Source: Leptospiraceae bacterium (lineage in GTDB: Bacteria > Spirochaetota > Leptospiria > Turneriellales > Turneriellaceae). Taken from it: a stretch of 13,348 nt of DNA. This document shows, one piece after another, positions 7,183-13,348 of this stretch. Below the pieces are notes generated by a model. That model saw nothing but the letters and a program-made list of their open reading frames with translations, did no database searches and had not been told where the DNA came from. Positions within the stretch are counted from its first letter, which is position 1. The number at the start of each line of letters is the position of its first letter. Location: assembly GCA_016788945.1 (NCBI GenBank), contig JAEUSA010000136.1, positions 1-13,348 of the forward strand, in the 5' to 3' direction. A program made the position numbers and the translations under genes.

Positions 7183-8274
7183 TTATTTCAATGACTTAAT
7201 GAAAGCGACGAGCGCCTTTGCATCGCTTTCTTCGACGCCCATATTGGGCATTGGCGCATAACCTTTAACGACTTTTGCCGCCGGTTTGAGCATAGATTCT
7301 TTCAGGTAAGCTTCATCCACTTTTACTTTGGCCCCGGTGGTCAGGGTTTCTTCTTTGCCGAACAGACCTTTGAATGTAGGCGCGGCACCAGCAGCACCCG
7401 TCAGCGTGTGGCATGCAAGGCAGCCTTTCGCGCCATAGAGTTCTTTACCTTTGGCGATCAGAGCGCTTTCATCGACTGGTCCGCCAGAGGCATCCTGATC
7501 GAGTTCTTTTTGCAGCGAAGCAAGTTGTGCGGATTTCCACTGATCAAAGTCAGCGGGTTCCATAACACGTATTTTACCGAGCATGCCCGAATGTTTATCA
7601 CCGCAATATTCGTTGCAGGTAATCACAAATTCGCCGACGGTGGTCGGCTCAAACCACAGGCGTGAGGTTAACCCAGGCACAACGTCTTGTTTTACATAAA
7701 ATGCCGGGATCGTAAAACTGTGGATGACATCCGTTGAGGTCATCTGCATGACGTATTTGCGGCCTTTGGCTACCACAAACTGGGTCTGTGTTTTCTGCAG
7801 TTCATCTTGCAATGCTTTAGGATTCTCGGGGGTCGGGTTGACGTTCTTTGAAGTAAGTTTAATGCACTTTTCAGAATTGGTTTTTGCATTTTTTACGCAA
7901 TATGGATATTTGATGTCCCAAATCCACTGGCGAGCAGTCAGTTGTATAATTTCTCCATCTTTTGGCATATCGCGCAGTTTGACAAACGAAGCAACGCCGT
8001 AATAGAAAATGACGGCAAGAATGATCGTCGGCAGCACGGTCCAGATAATTTCAGCGGTGGTATGGTGGGTCAGGTAAAGTGTCTGCTTGTCGGGTTCACC
8101 CTTTTTGCGGCGGTATTTGATCACAAAATAAATCAAAACGCCCTCAACGAGAATGAAGGCGATCAGACTGATGCCATTGATCAGATCAGCAGCAAATTTG
8201 ACATCTGCGGCCAGACTTGAAGCCGTCGGAGCATGGGTTATAAAACCCACTACAGTATGCATAAAACTCGTCAT
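7183..8274 (-). CDS. coxB: Cytochrome c oxidase subunit II with fused cytochrome c
   Basis: A 363-residue subunit II that passes electrons to subunit I. Two membrane helices (about 32-53 and 74-97) anchor a periplasmic cupredoxin domain with all CuA ligands: His185 in DVIHSF and Cys220, Glu222, Cys224, His228, Met231 in CNEYCGDKHSGM. A C-terminal class I cytochrome c domain follows (about 266-363), with heme attachment CLACH (285-289) and the likely axial Met342 in YAPMPNMG, so the enzyme is caa3-type and may take electrons directly from a bc-type complex or a small donor. Between the first strand (QWIWDIKYP, 116-124) and QFVVAKGRKYV lies an extra segment of about 25-40 residues with Cys126 and Cys137. 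GAGGGG (8281-8286) overlaps the sco stop codon as ribosome-binding site. Confidence 0.97.
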   Translation of the reverse strand: MTSFMHTVVGFITHAPTASSLAADVKFAADLINGISLIAFILVEGVLIYFVIKYRRKKGEPDKQTLYLTHHTTAEIIWTVLPTIILAVIFYYGVASFVKLRDMPKDGEIIQLTARQWIWDIKYPYCVKNAKTNSEKCIKLTSKNVNPTPENPKALQDELQKTQTQFVVAKGRKYVMQMTSTDVIHSFTIPAFYVKQDVVPGLTSRLWFEPTTVGEFVITCNEYCGDKHSGMLGKIRVMEPADFDQWKSAQLASLQKELDQDASGGPVDESALIAKGKELYGAKGCLACHTLTGAAGAAPTFKGLFGKEETLTTGAKVKVDEAYLKESMLKPAAKVVKGYAPMPNMGVEESDAKALVAFIKSLK

Positions 8275-8284
8275 TCAGTTCCCC

Positions 8285-9196
8285 TCATTCATTGCTGCGC
8301 TTTTCGCGCATTTTGAGTTTTTCGCGGTACCACAGCACCGCCAGAAGGCCAACAACCAGTATGCCGGTCAGAATGCCCCCCAAGCGCATGACGCGCCAAG
8401 CAACCAGACTGTATTTTCTCTTCACCGGGTCAAAACTATAACAGGTCAGCATCAGCCGGTCTCCGATTGTTTTCGAAACCTTGCCATCGGCAGCCTCAAG
8501 CAGTGCCATGCGGAAATCCGTTTCGGGATATTCGACCCCATAGAGATATCGAGAAATTTTGAGATCGGGGGTGGTTACGACGAGTATTGCCGGGTGTACA
8601 TATTCGCTGTCTTTTTTGCGGGGGTTGGTTGATGTTTCCTTGAGGTACTTGAAACCAATCGCTTTGGAAATTGCGGCAATCTGGTCGATGCTGCCCGTAA
8701 AAAAGCGCCAGTGTTTGCTGTATTCGGGCAGATTTTGGTCTGTCACTACCGTCAACTTGCGCAGATAATTTGCCTGTTTCAGTTTGGCGAGCTCGGGTTT
8801 CTCCTCAGGATGAAAACTGTACGCGATCACCAGATAATCCTTACCGAGATTATAGCGCCCTTCTCGACCTATTGCCTGCATTAAACCGTTGAGGGTCAGC
8901 GTACACAGGTGCGGACAGTTGTAGTAGACGGGGGCGAAAATGATCGGCCGCTTACGATCTGCGACATCGGCCAATTTTACCGTTTTTCCGTTTTCGTCGA
9001 TTAGGGTCAGCTGCGAAATATCAGTCGAAATTTTTTCTTCGACGGTAACCTCGAGCGGTGGCGGTGTTTTGGCGAGTGTGTCATCGGCCGGGGGCAAGTC
9101 AGCATGAGTTGCTGAAAACGGTAAACCGGTCAGCACCAGCAAGCAGGGGAAAAATACATACTGTGCAAGTCGAGGCATGCGCATCATAACCGGCAT
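8285..9196 (-). CDS. sco: Sco1/SenC-family copper chaperone for CuA
   Basis: A 303-residue membrane-anchored thioredoxin-fold protein of the Sco1/SenC family, which reduces and delivers copper to the CuA site of subunit II. The copper motif is Cys94-x-x-x-Cys98 (YYNCPHLC) with the distal ligand His201 (EYVHPA). A signal sequence or anchor spans about 11-30 and a C-terminal helix about 272-289. The segment CYSFDPVKRKYSLVAWRVMRLGG is typical of the longer Sco proteins encoded in caa3 operons. Start choice is open: ATG codons occur at 9196, 9187, 9184 and 9178; GAGAG lies almost against the first but about 10 nt before the one at 9187, so that start may be the true one. First gene of the operon, 10 bp ahead of coxB. 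Heme A synthesis genes are not in the window. Confidence 0.92.
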   Translation of the reverse strand: MPVMMRMPRLAQYVFFPCLLVLTGLPFSATHADLPPADDTLAKTPPPLEVTVEEKISTDISQLTLIDENGKTVKLADVADRKRPIIFAPVYYNCPHLCTLTLNGLMQAIGREGRYNLGKDYLVIAYSFHPEEKPELAKLKQANYLRKLTVVTDQNLPEYSKHWRFFTGSIDQIAAISKAIGFKYLKETSTNPRKKDSEYVHPAILVVTTPDLKISRYLYGVEYPETDFRMALLEAADGKVSKTIGDRLMLTCYSFDPVKRKYSLVAWRVMRLGGILTGILVVGLLAVLWYREKLKMREKRSNE

Positions 9197-9266
9197 ACTC
9201 TCAATCGAATATGACCCGAAACGAGATTTTTGGATTTGATTTACAGCCTAAGCGATGGTGCGTTGA
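9197..9266. promoter_or_regulatory. Divergent intergenic region, sco / methyltransferase
   Basis: This 70-bp gap must carry the signals for both the oxidase operon (minus) and the methyltransferase gene (plus), unless either is read from elsewhere. It contains A/T-rich stretches (around 9226-9245) and a CATATT on the minus strand about 20 nt upstream of sco, but no consensus -35/-10 pair on either strand. The regulatory role rests on position only. Confidence 0.4.
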
Positions 9267-10352
9267 GTGCGGTTGGTGCTGACGAGACATAATTTTATTG
9301 CAGGTGACAGTCGGCAAATGACCGCTCTGGCCGATAACAGCGTTCAGCTGATTGTGACATCCCCGCCATACCCGATGATTGAAATGTGGGATAAGCCCTT
9401 TGCCGCGCTCAACTCGAAAATTGCCGGCGCCCTTGAGTCACAGCCGGCCGAGGCATTCGAGCTGATGCACCAGATTCTCGACGAGATCTGGCGTGAGGCT
9501 TTTCGTGTATTGAGTCCCGGAGGTTTTTGTTGCATTAATGTCGGTGATGCGACCCGGTCGGTCAATGGCAATTTTCGTTTATACTCCAACCATTCGCGGA
9601 TAATCAGCCGTTGCTGTGAAATAGGTTTTGAAAATCTGCCGCCGATAATCTGGCGTAAACCCACCAACGCACCGAACAAATTCATGGGCAGCGGCATGCT
9701 GCCCGCCGGCGCGTATGTCACCTACGAGCATGAGTATATACTTGTGTTGCGTAAAGGGGGCAAACGGGATTTCAGCGGAGAAGAGCAGAAAAAAATCCGC
9801 AATGCCTCAGCATATTTTTGGGAAGAGAGAAATATCTGGTTTTCTGATTTATGGCAGTTGAATGGTACCCGGCAGAACATCGCCAAAGCCAGCCGGTTGC
9901 GCAGTGCTGCCTTTCCGCTTGAGTTACCGTACCGATTGATTCATATGTATTCGGTTTACGGCGATACCGTGCTTGATCCGTTTTCAGGCACCGGTACAAC
10001 GGCTACGGCAGCGCTGGTCTCGGGCAGAAATTCACTCAGCTATGAACTCGACAAAACCATGGTTAGCGACCTGCTGACAATTCCGCGCGACGAACTAATT
10101 CAGGCGGCAAATTCCCTCATCAGCGAACGGCTCAAGCGCCATCTACTTTTTGTCGAAGAGCGTCAGGCGGCGGGAAAAGAAATTAAGCACAAGCATGAAC
10201 TGTACGGTTTTCCTGTTATGACAAATCAAGAACGCCAGAGCCGTTTTTATCAGGTATCGGCCATCACGGCAACAGGCTCAGAAGTTGAGGCAATGTATCG
10301 CGAAATTGACATCCGTTTTGCGCAAAGCCCTAACTTGAAGGCGACGGCGTAA
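9267..10352 (+). CDS. Type II DNA methyltransferase, MjaI-like, predicted m4C in CTAG
   Basis: A 361-residue amino-methyltransferase with motif order IV then I, as in the beta class. Motif IV is TSPPYP (31-36) within LIVTSPPYPMIEMWD, a form typical of N4-cytosine enzymes and, from memory, of the CTAG-specific M.MjaI/M.MthZI group. The target-recognition region lies between. The AdoMet motif I is VLDPFSGTGTT (235-245), preceded by FPLELPYRLI and followed by LSYELD. It would protect host DNA from the nuclease encoded convergently at 10330-10929; the two genes overlap at their 3' ends by 23 bp. The start is GTG at 9267, the first possible codon after the in-frame stop at 9264-9266; TTG 9273 and GTG 9276 are alternatives, since no strong ribosome-binding site decides. 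The class is sure; the specificity is inferred from the partner nuclease. Confidence 0.9.
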   Translation: MRLVLTRHNFIAGDSRQMTALADNSVQLIVTSPPYPMIEMWDKPFAALNSKIAGALESQPAEAFELMHQILDEIWREAFRVLSPGGFCCINVGDATRSVNGNFRLYSNHSRIISRCCEIGFENLPPIIWRKPTNAPNKFMGSGMLPAGAYVTYEHEYILVLRKGGKRDFSGEEQKKIRNASAYFWEERNIWFSDLWQLNGTRQNIAKASRLRSAAFPLELPYRLIHMYSVYGDTVLDPFSGTGTTATAALVSGRNSLSYELDKTMVSDLLTIPRDELIQAANSLISERLKRHLLFVEERQAAGKEIKHKHELYGFPVMTNQERQSRFYQVSAITATGSEVEAMYREIDIRFAQSPNLKATA

Positions 10353-10929
10353 TATCCGTATATTCAATCTGGATGCCGGTCTTGGTTTTCTCGTAATAAA
10401 CCATTGTTACTTCAATGTTTTCAGGCAGGTGTTTCGCGCGGTAGGTATGCGGCTTAACTGAAATTGCCGTATCGCCAATATAACCATCGATACCCCTGGA
10501 TTCCTCGGCCGGGGTCGAGGATCGGTAGGGCCTGTCATATTTTTTCGACAAGTGCCTGAGTATGCCTTGTTGAAATTTGAATCCGACATAGGTTTTAGCT
10601 AAAACAAGATCGGCGAGATAATCATGCACCATCTGTCGGTCGATCTGTTCAATCACGGCGGCAAATTTTGTGACCATAGCAAAGACCAGATCGGTAGCTT
10701 GATCCAAACTATGCGGATGCCTGTCGAGATACCAGCTAACCCAGTCATCGAAACTTTTTCCGCTGAATTCTGTAATCAGGTCTGACATTTGCCCAACAAT
10801 GCGTGGCCGCGTTCCTTGTGCATTTTGGTTGGCGAGATTCATCAGCTGCGTCGAATATTTAGGAAACTGTTTAGCCTCGCCGATTTGATCGGCATAGATA
10901 TCCTGATATTTTATCGTTTCACTGGGCAT
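10330..10929 (-). CDS. MjaI-family type II restriction endonuclease (predicted CTAG)
   Basis: A 199-residue protein matching, by recalled sequence pattern, the MjaI restriction endonuclease family, whose archaeal founder cuts CTAG. Family-like blocks are FPKYSTQLMNLANQNAQGTRP (22-42), IVGQMSDLI (44-52), DDWVSWYLDRHP (61-72), the helix AKTYVGFKFQQGIL, and EESRGIDGYIGDTAISVKP (142-160). The last likely holds the nuclease core: Asp148 and the Ser157-Val158-Lys159 strand end fit a PD-(D/E)xK-like arrangement, though this residue assignment is inference. It is convergent with the methyltransferase and their last 23 bp overlap, so each mRNA is antisense to the other's end. No controller gene is visible. 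No Shine-Dalgarno is seen before the ATG at 10929. Confidence 0.85.
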   Translation of the reverse strand: MPSETIKYQDIYADQIGEAKQFPKYSTQLMNLANQNAQGTRPRIVGQMSDLITEFSGKSFDDWVSWYLDRHPHSLDQATDLVFAMVTKFAAVIEQIDRQMVHDYLADLVLAKTYVGFKFQQGILRHLSKKYDRPYRSSTPAEESRGIDGYIGDTAISVKPHTYRAKHLPENIEVTMVYYEKTKTGIQIEYTDITPSPSS

Positions 10930-11045
10930 AACTAAGGGAACATGCGGAATAATCAGGTAGCGGGTAAATCGGCATTGGCTTGACAGACGGATGATTGCCG
11001 CGCAGTAGCAACACGTATTTTACCGCGCCGATCGCTTGACTGACT
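10930..11045. promoter_or_regulatory. Divergent intergenic region, nuclease / outer-membrane protein
   Basis: This 116-bp gap separates the nuclease start (minus) from the barrel-protein start (plus). On the + strand a perfect TTGACA lies at 10980-10985, but the hexamer at the usual 17-bp distance (11003-11008) is a poor -10; TATTTT at 11016-11021 is too far away. No consensus pair is seen on the minus strand. A promoter for each gene is expected here, but only the -35-like box is visible. Confidence 0.3.
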
Positions 11046-11732
11046 ATGAAAAAAAAGGGCCCGCTGGCTAAATCAGTACTTCAGAGAGCAAATTTTAGCC
11101 TCACTGCAATACTCTGTCTGTTTGCCATCGCCCTATCTGCGATTGGCGCCGTGGAAACGCGTCGAGAACCACCTCCGGCAAGGAAAAACGTAATCAGCTT
11201 CAATCCTCTCGAAGCGCTATTTGAATCTTATTTTTTTAATTTTGAGCATCTCATTGCCGGTCGACATGGCGCGGTATTAGAAGCGGGGTATATTGGTTCT
11301 TACAACATGTCTGAGTGGCCCGGAAAGAATTCAGCTTCTTGGAAAGCATATCATGGTTATACGGTTGGCATTCAATATCGCTTACATTTTGGCGAGCGGC
11401 TAGATTCGCTATTTATCGGTTTTTTCATGAAAACTGGGAGTCTTGCTGGAACAATTCTGAGCACCGATGGACCGGGAATTGTATTTACTTCAACTCAGGG
11501 TCAACCGCCTATAGCGTTTTCATCTTCATATCAGATTATTGGGCTGAACATCGGGCACCGATTTCTATGGGAACCCGGCGTGACAATAACTCTACGCCTT
11601 GGCGCCGGTGCAATATTCACAACGTACCGGTACAGTACCGAAGATTTTCAACCAAACCGCACTGTATTCGCCGAGAAGTTTGACAATTTTCTCCGCTTCG
11701 ATTCAGAGATATCGTTTGGATTTGCATTTTAG
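11046..11732 (+). CDS. Predicted outer-membrane beta-barrel protein, unknown function
   Basis: A 228-residue protein I do not recognise. The N-terminus has a positive patch (MKKKGPLAK), a hydrophobic core (about 17-35) and a plausible signal peptidase site after LSAIGA (about 30-35). The rest alternates short amphipathic strands and turns: VISFNPLEALFESYFFNFEHL, AVLEAGYIGSY, YTVGIQYRLHFG, SLFIGFFMKTGS, YQIIGLNIGHRFLW, ITLRLGAGAIFTTYRYS, FDSEISFGFAF. It ends in Phe after an amphipathic strand, the usual recognition signal for the BAM complex. This fits a small porin-like or DUF3575-like barrel of about 8 strands. It is divergent from the nuclease gene and convergent with the hydrolase gene. 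No ribosome-binding site is clear. It contains the only CTAG I found in the window (11400). Confidence 0.65.
   Translation: MKKKGPLAKSVLQRANFSLTAILCLFAIALSAIGAVETRREPPPARKNVISFNPLEALFESYFFNFEHLIAGRHGAVLEAGYIGSYNMSEWPGKNSASWKAYHGYTVGIQYRLHFGERLDSLFIGFFMKTGSLAGTILSTDGPGIVFTSTQGQPPIAFSSSYQIIGLNIGHRFLWEPGVTITLRLGAGAIFTTYRYSTEDFQPNRTVFAEKFDNFLRFDSEISFGFAF
11400..11403. other. Only CTAG tetranucleotide seen in the window
   Basis: A by-eye scan of every CTA in the window found CTAA, CTAT and CTAC many times but CTAG only here, inside the outer-membrane protein gene and about 470 bp from the predicted CTAG nuclease gene. The site is palindromic, so one strand suffices. Confidence 0.85.
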
Positions 11733-11775
11733 GTAACCTCAAAAAACCCTGGTGGCCTTCTGTTTCAGAGATTCG

Positions 11776-12750
11776 CTATGAATTTTCGCCGGTCTGCAGT
11801 AAGAAATCGAGGATTCTGCTCTCCATATAAGACTTATCGAGTTTCAGATCTTGCAGCATTGCACAGTGTCCGCCCCGTTCTGGCATTTCAAGATAAAACT
11901 TCTCTGAATTCCGCGCAAATTCTTCGGGATAACATTCACTGGCAAGAAACGTATCGTCTTTCGGGTTAAGCAACAATGCCGGTATGGCGATGCGCGACAA
12001 ATGCGGGGCTGCACTGCATTGCTGGTAATAGACCAATTCATTGGCAAAACCGTTCCATGGTGCCGTATAGCGCGCGTCCAAATGCGCCAGCGTTTTTACC
12101 TCGCGACGAAAACTGGCTATATCAATATAAATTTTTCGGTGCTGGCGTTTGGTATAAAACTTACGGCGAAAATCGCGCAGAAAACGTGCCAGATAAAGGC
12201 GGTTTTTTGGCGCTTCAATCTGTGCCTGAGAACTGACAAGATCGACTGGAGCGCATACGGCTGCCGCGCGGCGTATGCGACGATTAAGATAATTTGCCTG
12301 CTGGCCAAGATACAGCAGAGTGAGGTTTCCCCCAAGGCTGAAACCCACAAGATATAACTCTTTGAATCCGAGTTCTATGGTGTGGCGTACCACGGCGTCG
12401 AGATCTTCGGTTTTGCCGCTGTGATAGAAATGAATTTTGCGATTCACTTCACCAGAACAGCCACGCATATTCCAAGCGAGCGCAGAAATTCCTCTGCGGT
12501 TGGCTTCTTGTACTGTATGCAGCACATACTTACTGCGGCTCGAGCCTTCCATACCGTGGGCGATAATCAGTAGCTTTTCCGAAGGTACGCTGCTCCAGTC
12601 GAGATCGATGAAATCACCGTCGTCGAGTTCGAGGCGTTCGCGTATATAACGGATTGCAGGCCGTTTTCTACCAGTGGCGCACAGAACCGTATGCAAGTGC
12701 GGATTATGGAACAGACGCGGACAGCGGTATGCAGATTCGACAATGGGCAT
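11776..12750 (-). CDS. YheT-family alpha/beta hydrolase
   Basis: A 324-residue hydrolase of the YheT/ABHD1-3-like group. The family opening is visible (RCPRLFHNPHLHTVL, 9-23), then LIIAHGMEGSSRSKYV (61-76, oxyanion region) and ALAWNMRGCSGE. The triad is Ser138 in the nucleophile elbow GFSLGGN (136-142), an acid at Asp265/Asp266 in LNPKDDTFL, and His295 in GGHCAM. The protein has no signal peptide. Bacterial members act as esterases or lipases of unknown substrate. The ATG at 12750 is abutted by a perfect TATAAT (minus strand, 12751-12756), leaving no leader or ribosome-binding site if that box is the promoter; a start further inside would lose part of the conserved N-terminus. It is convergent with the barrel-protein gene over a 43-bp gap without a clear terminator. 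Confidence 0.9.
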   Translation of the reverse strand: MPIVESAYRCPRLFHNPHLHTVLCATGRKRPAIRYIRERLELDDGDFIDLDWSSVPSEKLLIIAHGMEGSSRSKYVLHTVQEANRRGISALAWNMRGCSGEVNRKIHFYHSGKTEDLDAVVRHTIELGFKELYLVGFSLGGNLTLLYLGQQANYLNRRIRRAAAVCAPVDLVSSQAQIEAPKNRLYLARFLRDFRRKFYTKRQHRKIYIDIASFRREVKTLAHLDARYTAPWNGFANELVYYQQCSAAPHLSRIAIPALLLNPKDDTFLASECYPEEFARNSEKFYLEMPERGGHCAMLQDLKLDKSYMESRILDFLLQTGENS

Positions 12751-12778
12751 ATTATATTAGACTAATATATTATGTCCC
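12751..12778 (-). promoter_or_regulatory. Putative promoter with inverted repeat before the hydrolase
   Basis: On the minus strand GGGACA (12773-12778, four of six to the -35 consensus) is followed after 16 bp by a perfect TATAAT (12756-12751) that touches the ATG. The spacer and -10 contain a perfect inverted repeat, TATATTA (12753-12759) and TAATATA (12763-12769) around GAC, which could be a repressor operator. The promoter would start transcription inside codons 2-3, so either the box is fortuitous or the mapped start is wrong. Confidence 0.4.
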
Positions 12779-13043
12779 ATATTTAATAATAATACTAAGC
12801 GTGTGGAAATGTGGAAAACCGATTTGCCCATTAAAACAGGGCTTTTTTGACAAAGTTTTGATCCACTGCCTCAACATGTTTTCACGGGTTGGCTTTGCCA
12901 CCAATCGACTGCATTTATTCTGTGTATTAATGTGGAAATAAAAATCACATTTACGGAAGTACACATAACGCAGAAATATTTAGTCCAAGAGCCTGTATCC
13001 GATAAAGTGCTTTTCGCGCTCAGTCCGGTTGTTTTCGGAGACT
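12751..13043. other. 293-bp intergenic region with AT-rich stretch and TGTGGAAA repeats
   Basis: This gap between two divergent genes begins with about 45 nearly pure A/T bases (12751-12796). TGTGGAAAT occurs at 12802-12810 and 12931-12939, and TGTGGAAAA at 12810-12818, overlapping the first by one base. Their complement (TTTTCCACA, ATTTCCACA) resembles the DnaA box TTATCCACA with one or two mismatches; TGATCCACT (12859-12867) is a weaker fourth match in the other direction. A perfect TTGACA lies at 12847-12852 but lacks a -10. I find no gene here. Confidence 0.55.
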
Positions 13044-13348
13044 ATGAAGAAATTTTTTCTCGCTCTGTCAATAATGGCAGCGCTATCCACTGCAACTTTA
13101 TGCGGTGGTTCCAATGATACATTGGCGACCTTTGACGGCGGATCAATAACCCAGCGCGATGCAGAGCGCGATAATGAACAAAAATTCTTTGAAATTCGAA
13201 TGGAAGAATATCAGTTAAGACATCGGGCCGCAATGGAAAAGGCGCGAGAGCGTATTTTTGAGCTGGAAGCGAAAAAGAGAAATATGACGGTGGAAAAATT
13301 TATCGAAACAGAAGTGTCGCGTCGCAGAGGCCAGCAAATTTCTGAAGA
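13044..13348 (+). CDS. Exported protein with SurA/DsbA-like N-terminal region (partial)
   Basis: The 5' end of a gene cut by the window edge; 101 codons are visible without a stop. MKKFFLALSIMAALSTATLCGG is a signal peptide, possibly of a lipoprotein with Cys20, although Leu before the Cys is unusual for a lipobox. The following segment has the pattern of the SurA/PpiD chaperone N-terminal helix bundle: ATFDGGSITQRDAE (about 28-41), then long amphipathic helices with many Glu, Lys and Arg (EEYQLRHRAAMEKARERIFELEAKKRNMTVEKFIETEVSRRR). In spirochaetes and related groups such a region often precedes a DsbA-like thioredoxin domain, or else a rotamase domain; the rest of the gene would decide. GGAG lies 3 nt before the ATG at 13044. 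Confidence 0.7.
   Translation, partial: MKKFFLALSIMAALSTATLCGGSNDTLATFDGGSITQRDAERDNEQKFFEIRMEEYQLRHRAAMEKARERIFELEAKKRNMTVEKFIETEVSRRRGQQISE

Noticed and set aside
9255..9266. ATG at 9255 as start of the methyltransferase
   Set aside because: It is in frame but meets TGA at 9264-9266 after three codons.
12826..12848. GCCC...GGGC followed by six T as a terminator
   Set aside because: The stem is only 4 bp with a 9-nt loop, and no + strand gene lies upstream to be terminated.
12654..12941. A 95-codon + strand frame running from the hydrolase start into the intergenic gap
   Set aside because: About a third is antisense to the hydrolase, the rest is an AT-rich gap, there is no ribosome-binding site and the composition is not protein-like.

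Overview
The window reads as ordinary chromosomal DNA of a Gram-negative, aerobically respiring bacterium of roughly 50% G+C. Several traits fit a spirochaete of the Leptospirales (Turneriella/Leptonema-like): a relaxed lipobox on a FlgT-like lipoprotein, a caa3-type oxidase operon led by a Sco protein, and a predicted outer-membrane barrel. There is no rRNA or marker gene to prove this, so the placement is inference. I see no tRNA, rRNA, IS element or CRISPR array.

Layout. (1) 1-1881: a terminator-like hairpin, an RDD-family membrane protein (+), and a convergent FlgT/CsgG-like lipoprotein (-). (2) 1980-4304 (-): radA, then 3 bp later a ClpP/SppA-fold SDH-family serine protease; a strong hairpin terminator lies just upstream of radA. 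(3) 4372-9196 (-): a compact five-gene respiratory operon transcribed sco > coxB (with fused cytochrome c) > coxA > coxC > coxD, with gaps of only 6-10 bp and most ribosome-binding sites touching the previous stop codon. (4) 9267-10929: a convergent, 3'-overlapping type II restriction-modification pair of the MjaI family, predicted to recognise CTAG. (5) 11046-12750: a predicted outer-membrane beta-barrel protein (+) and a convergent YheT-type alpha/beta hydrolase (-). (6) 12751-13043: an AT-rich gap with an inverted repeat and repeated TGTGGAAA motifs. (7) From 13044: the 5' end of an exported protein with a SurA/DsbA-like N-terminal region, cut by the window edge.

How the genes work together. 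Region 3 encodes a caa3 cytochrome c oxidase with the assembly factor that delivers copper to its CuA site. Subunit I lacks the usual D-channel glutamate and has YSHPVVY instead, marking the A2 subfamily. Subunits II and III both carry an extra periplasmic loop with two cysteines. Region 4 is a self-contained restriction system, and the window has only one CTAG site by eye against about fifty expected at random, which fits the predicted specificity. No wholly new system is evident. The points most worth following are the CTAG system with its target depletion, the A2 oxidase with its cysteine-bearing inserts, the radA-protease pair behind a terminator, and the repeat-bearing AT-rich gap near the right end.
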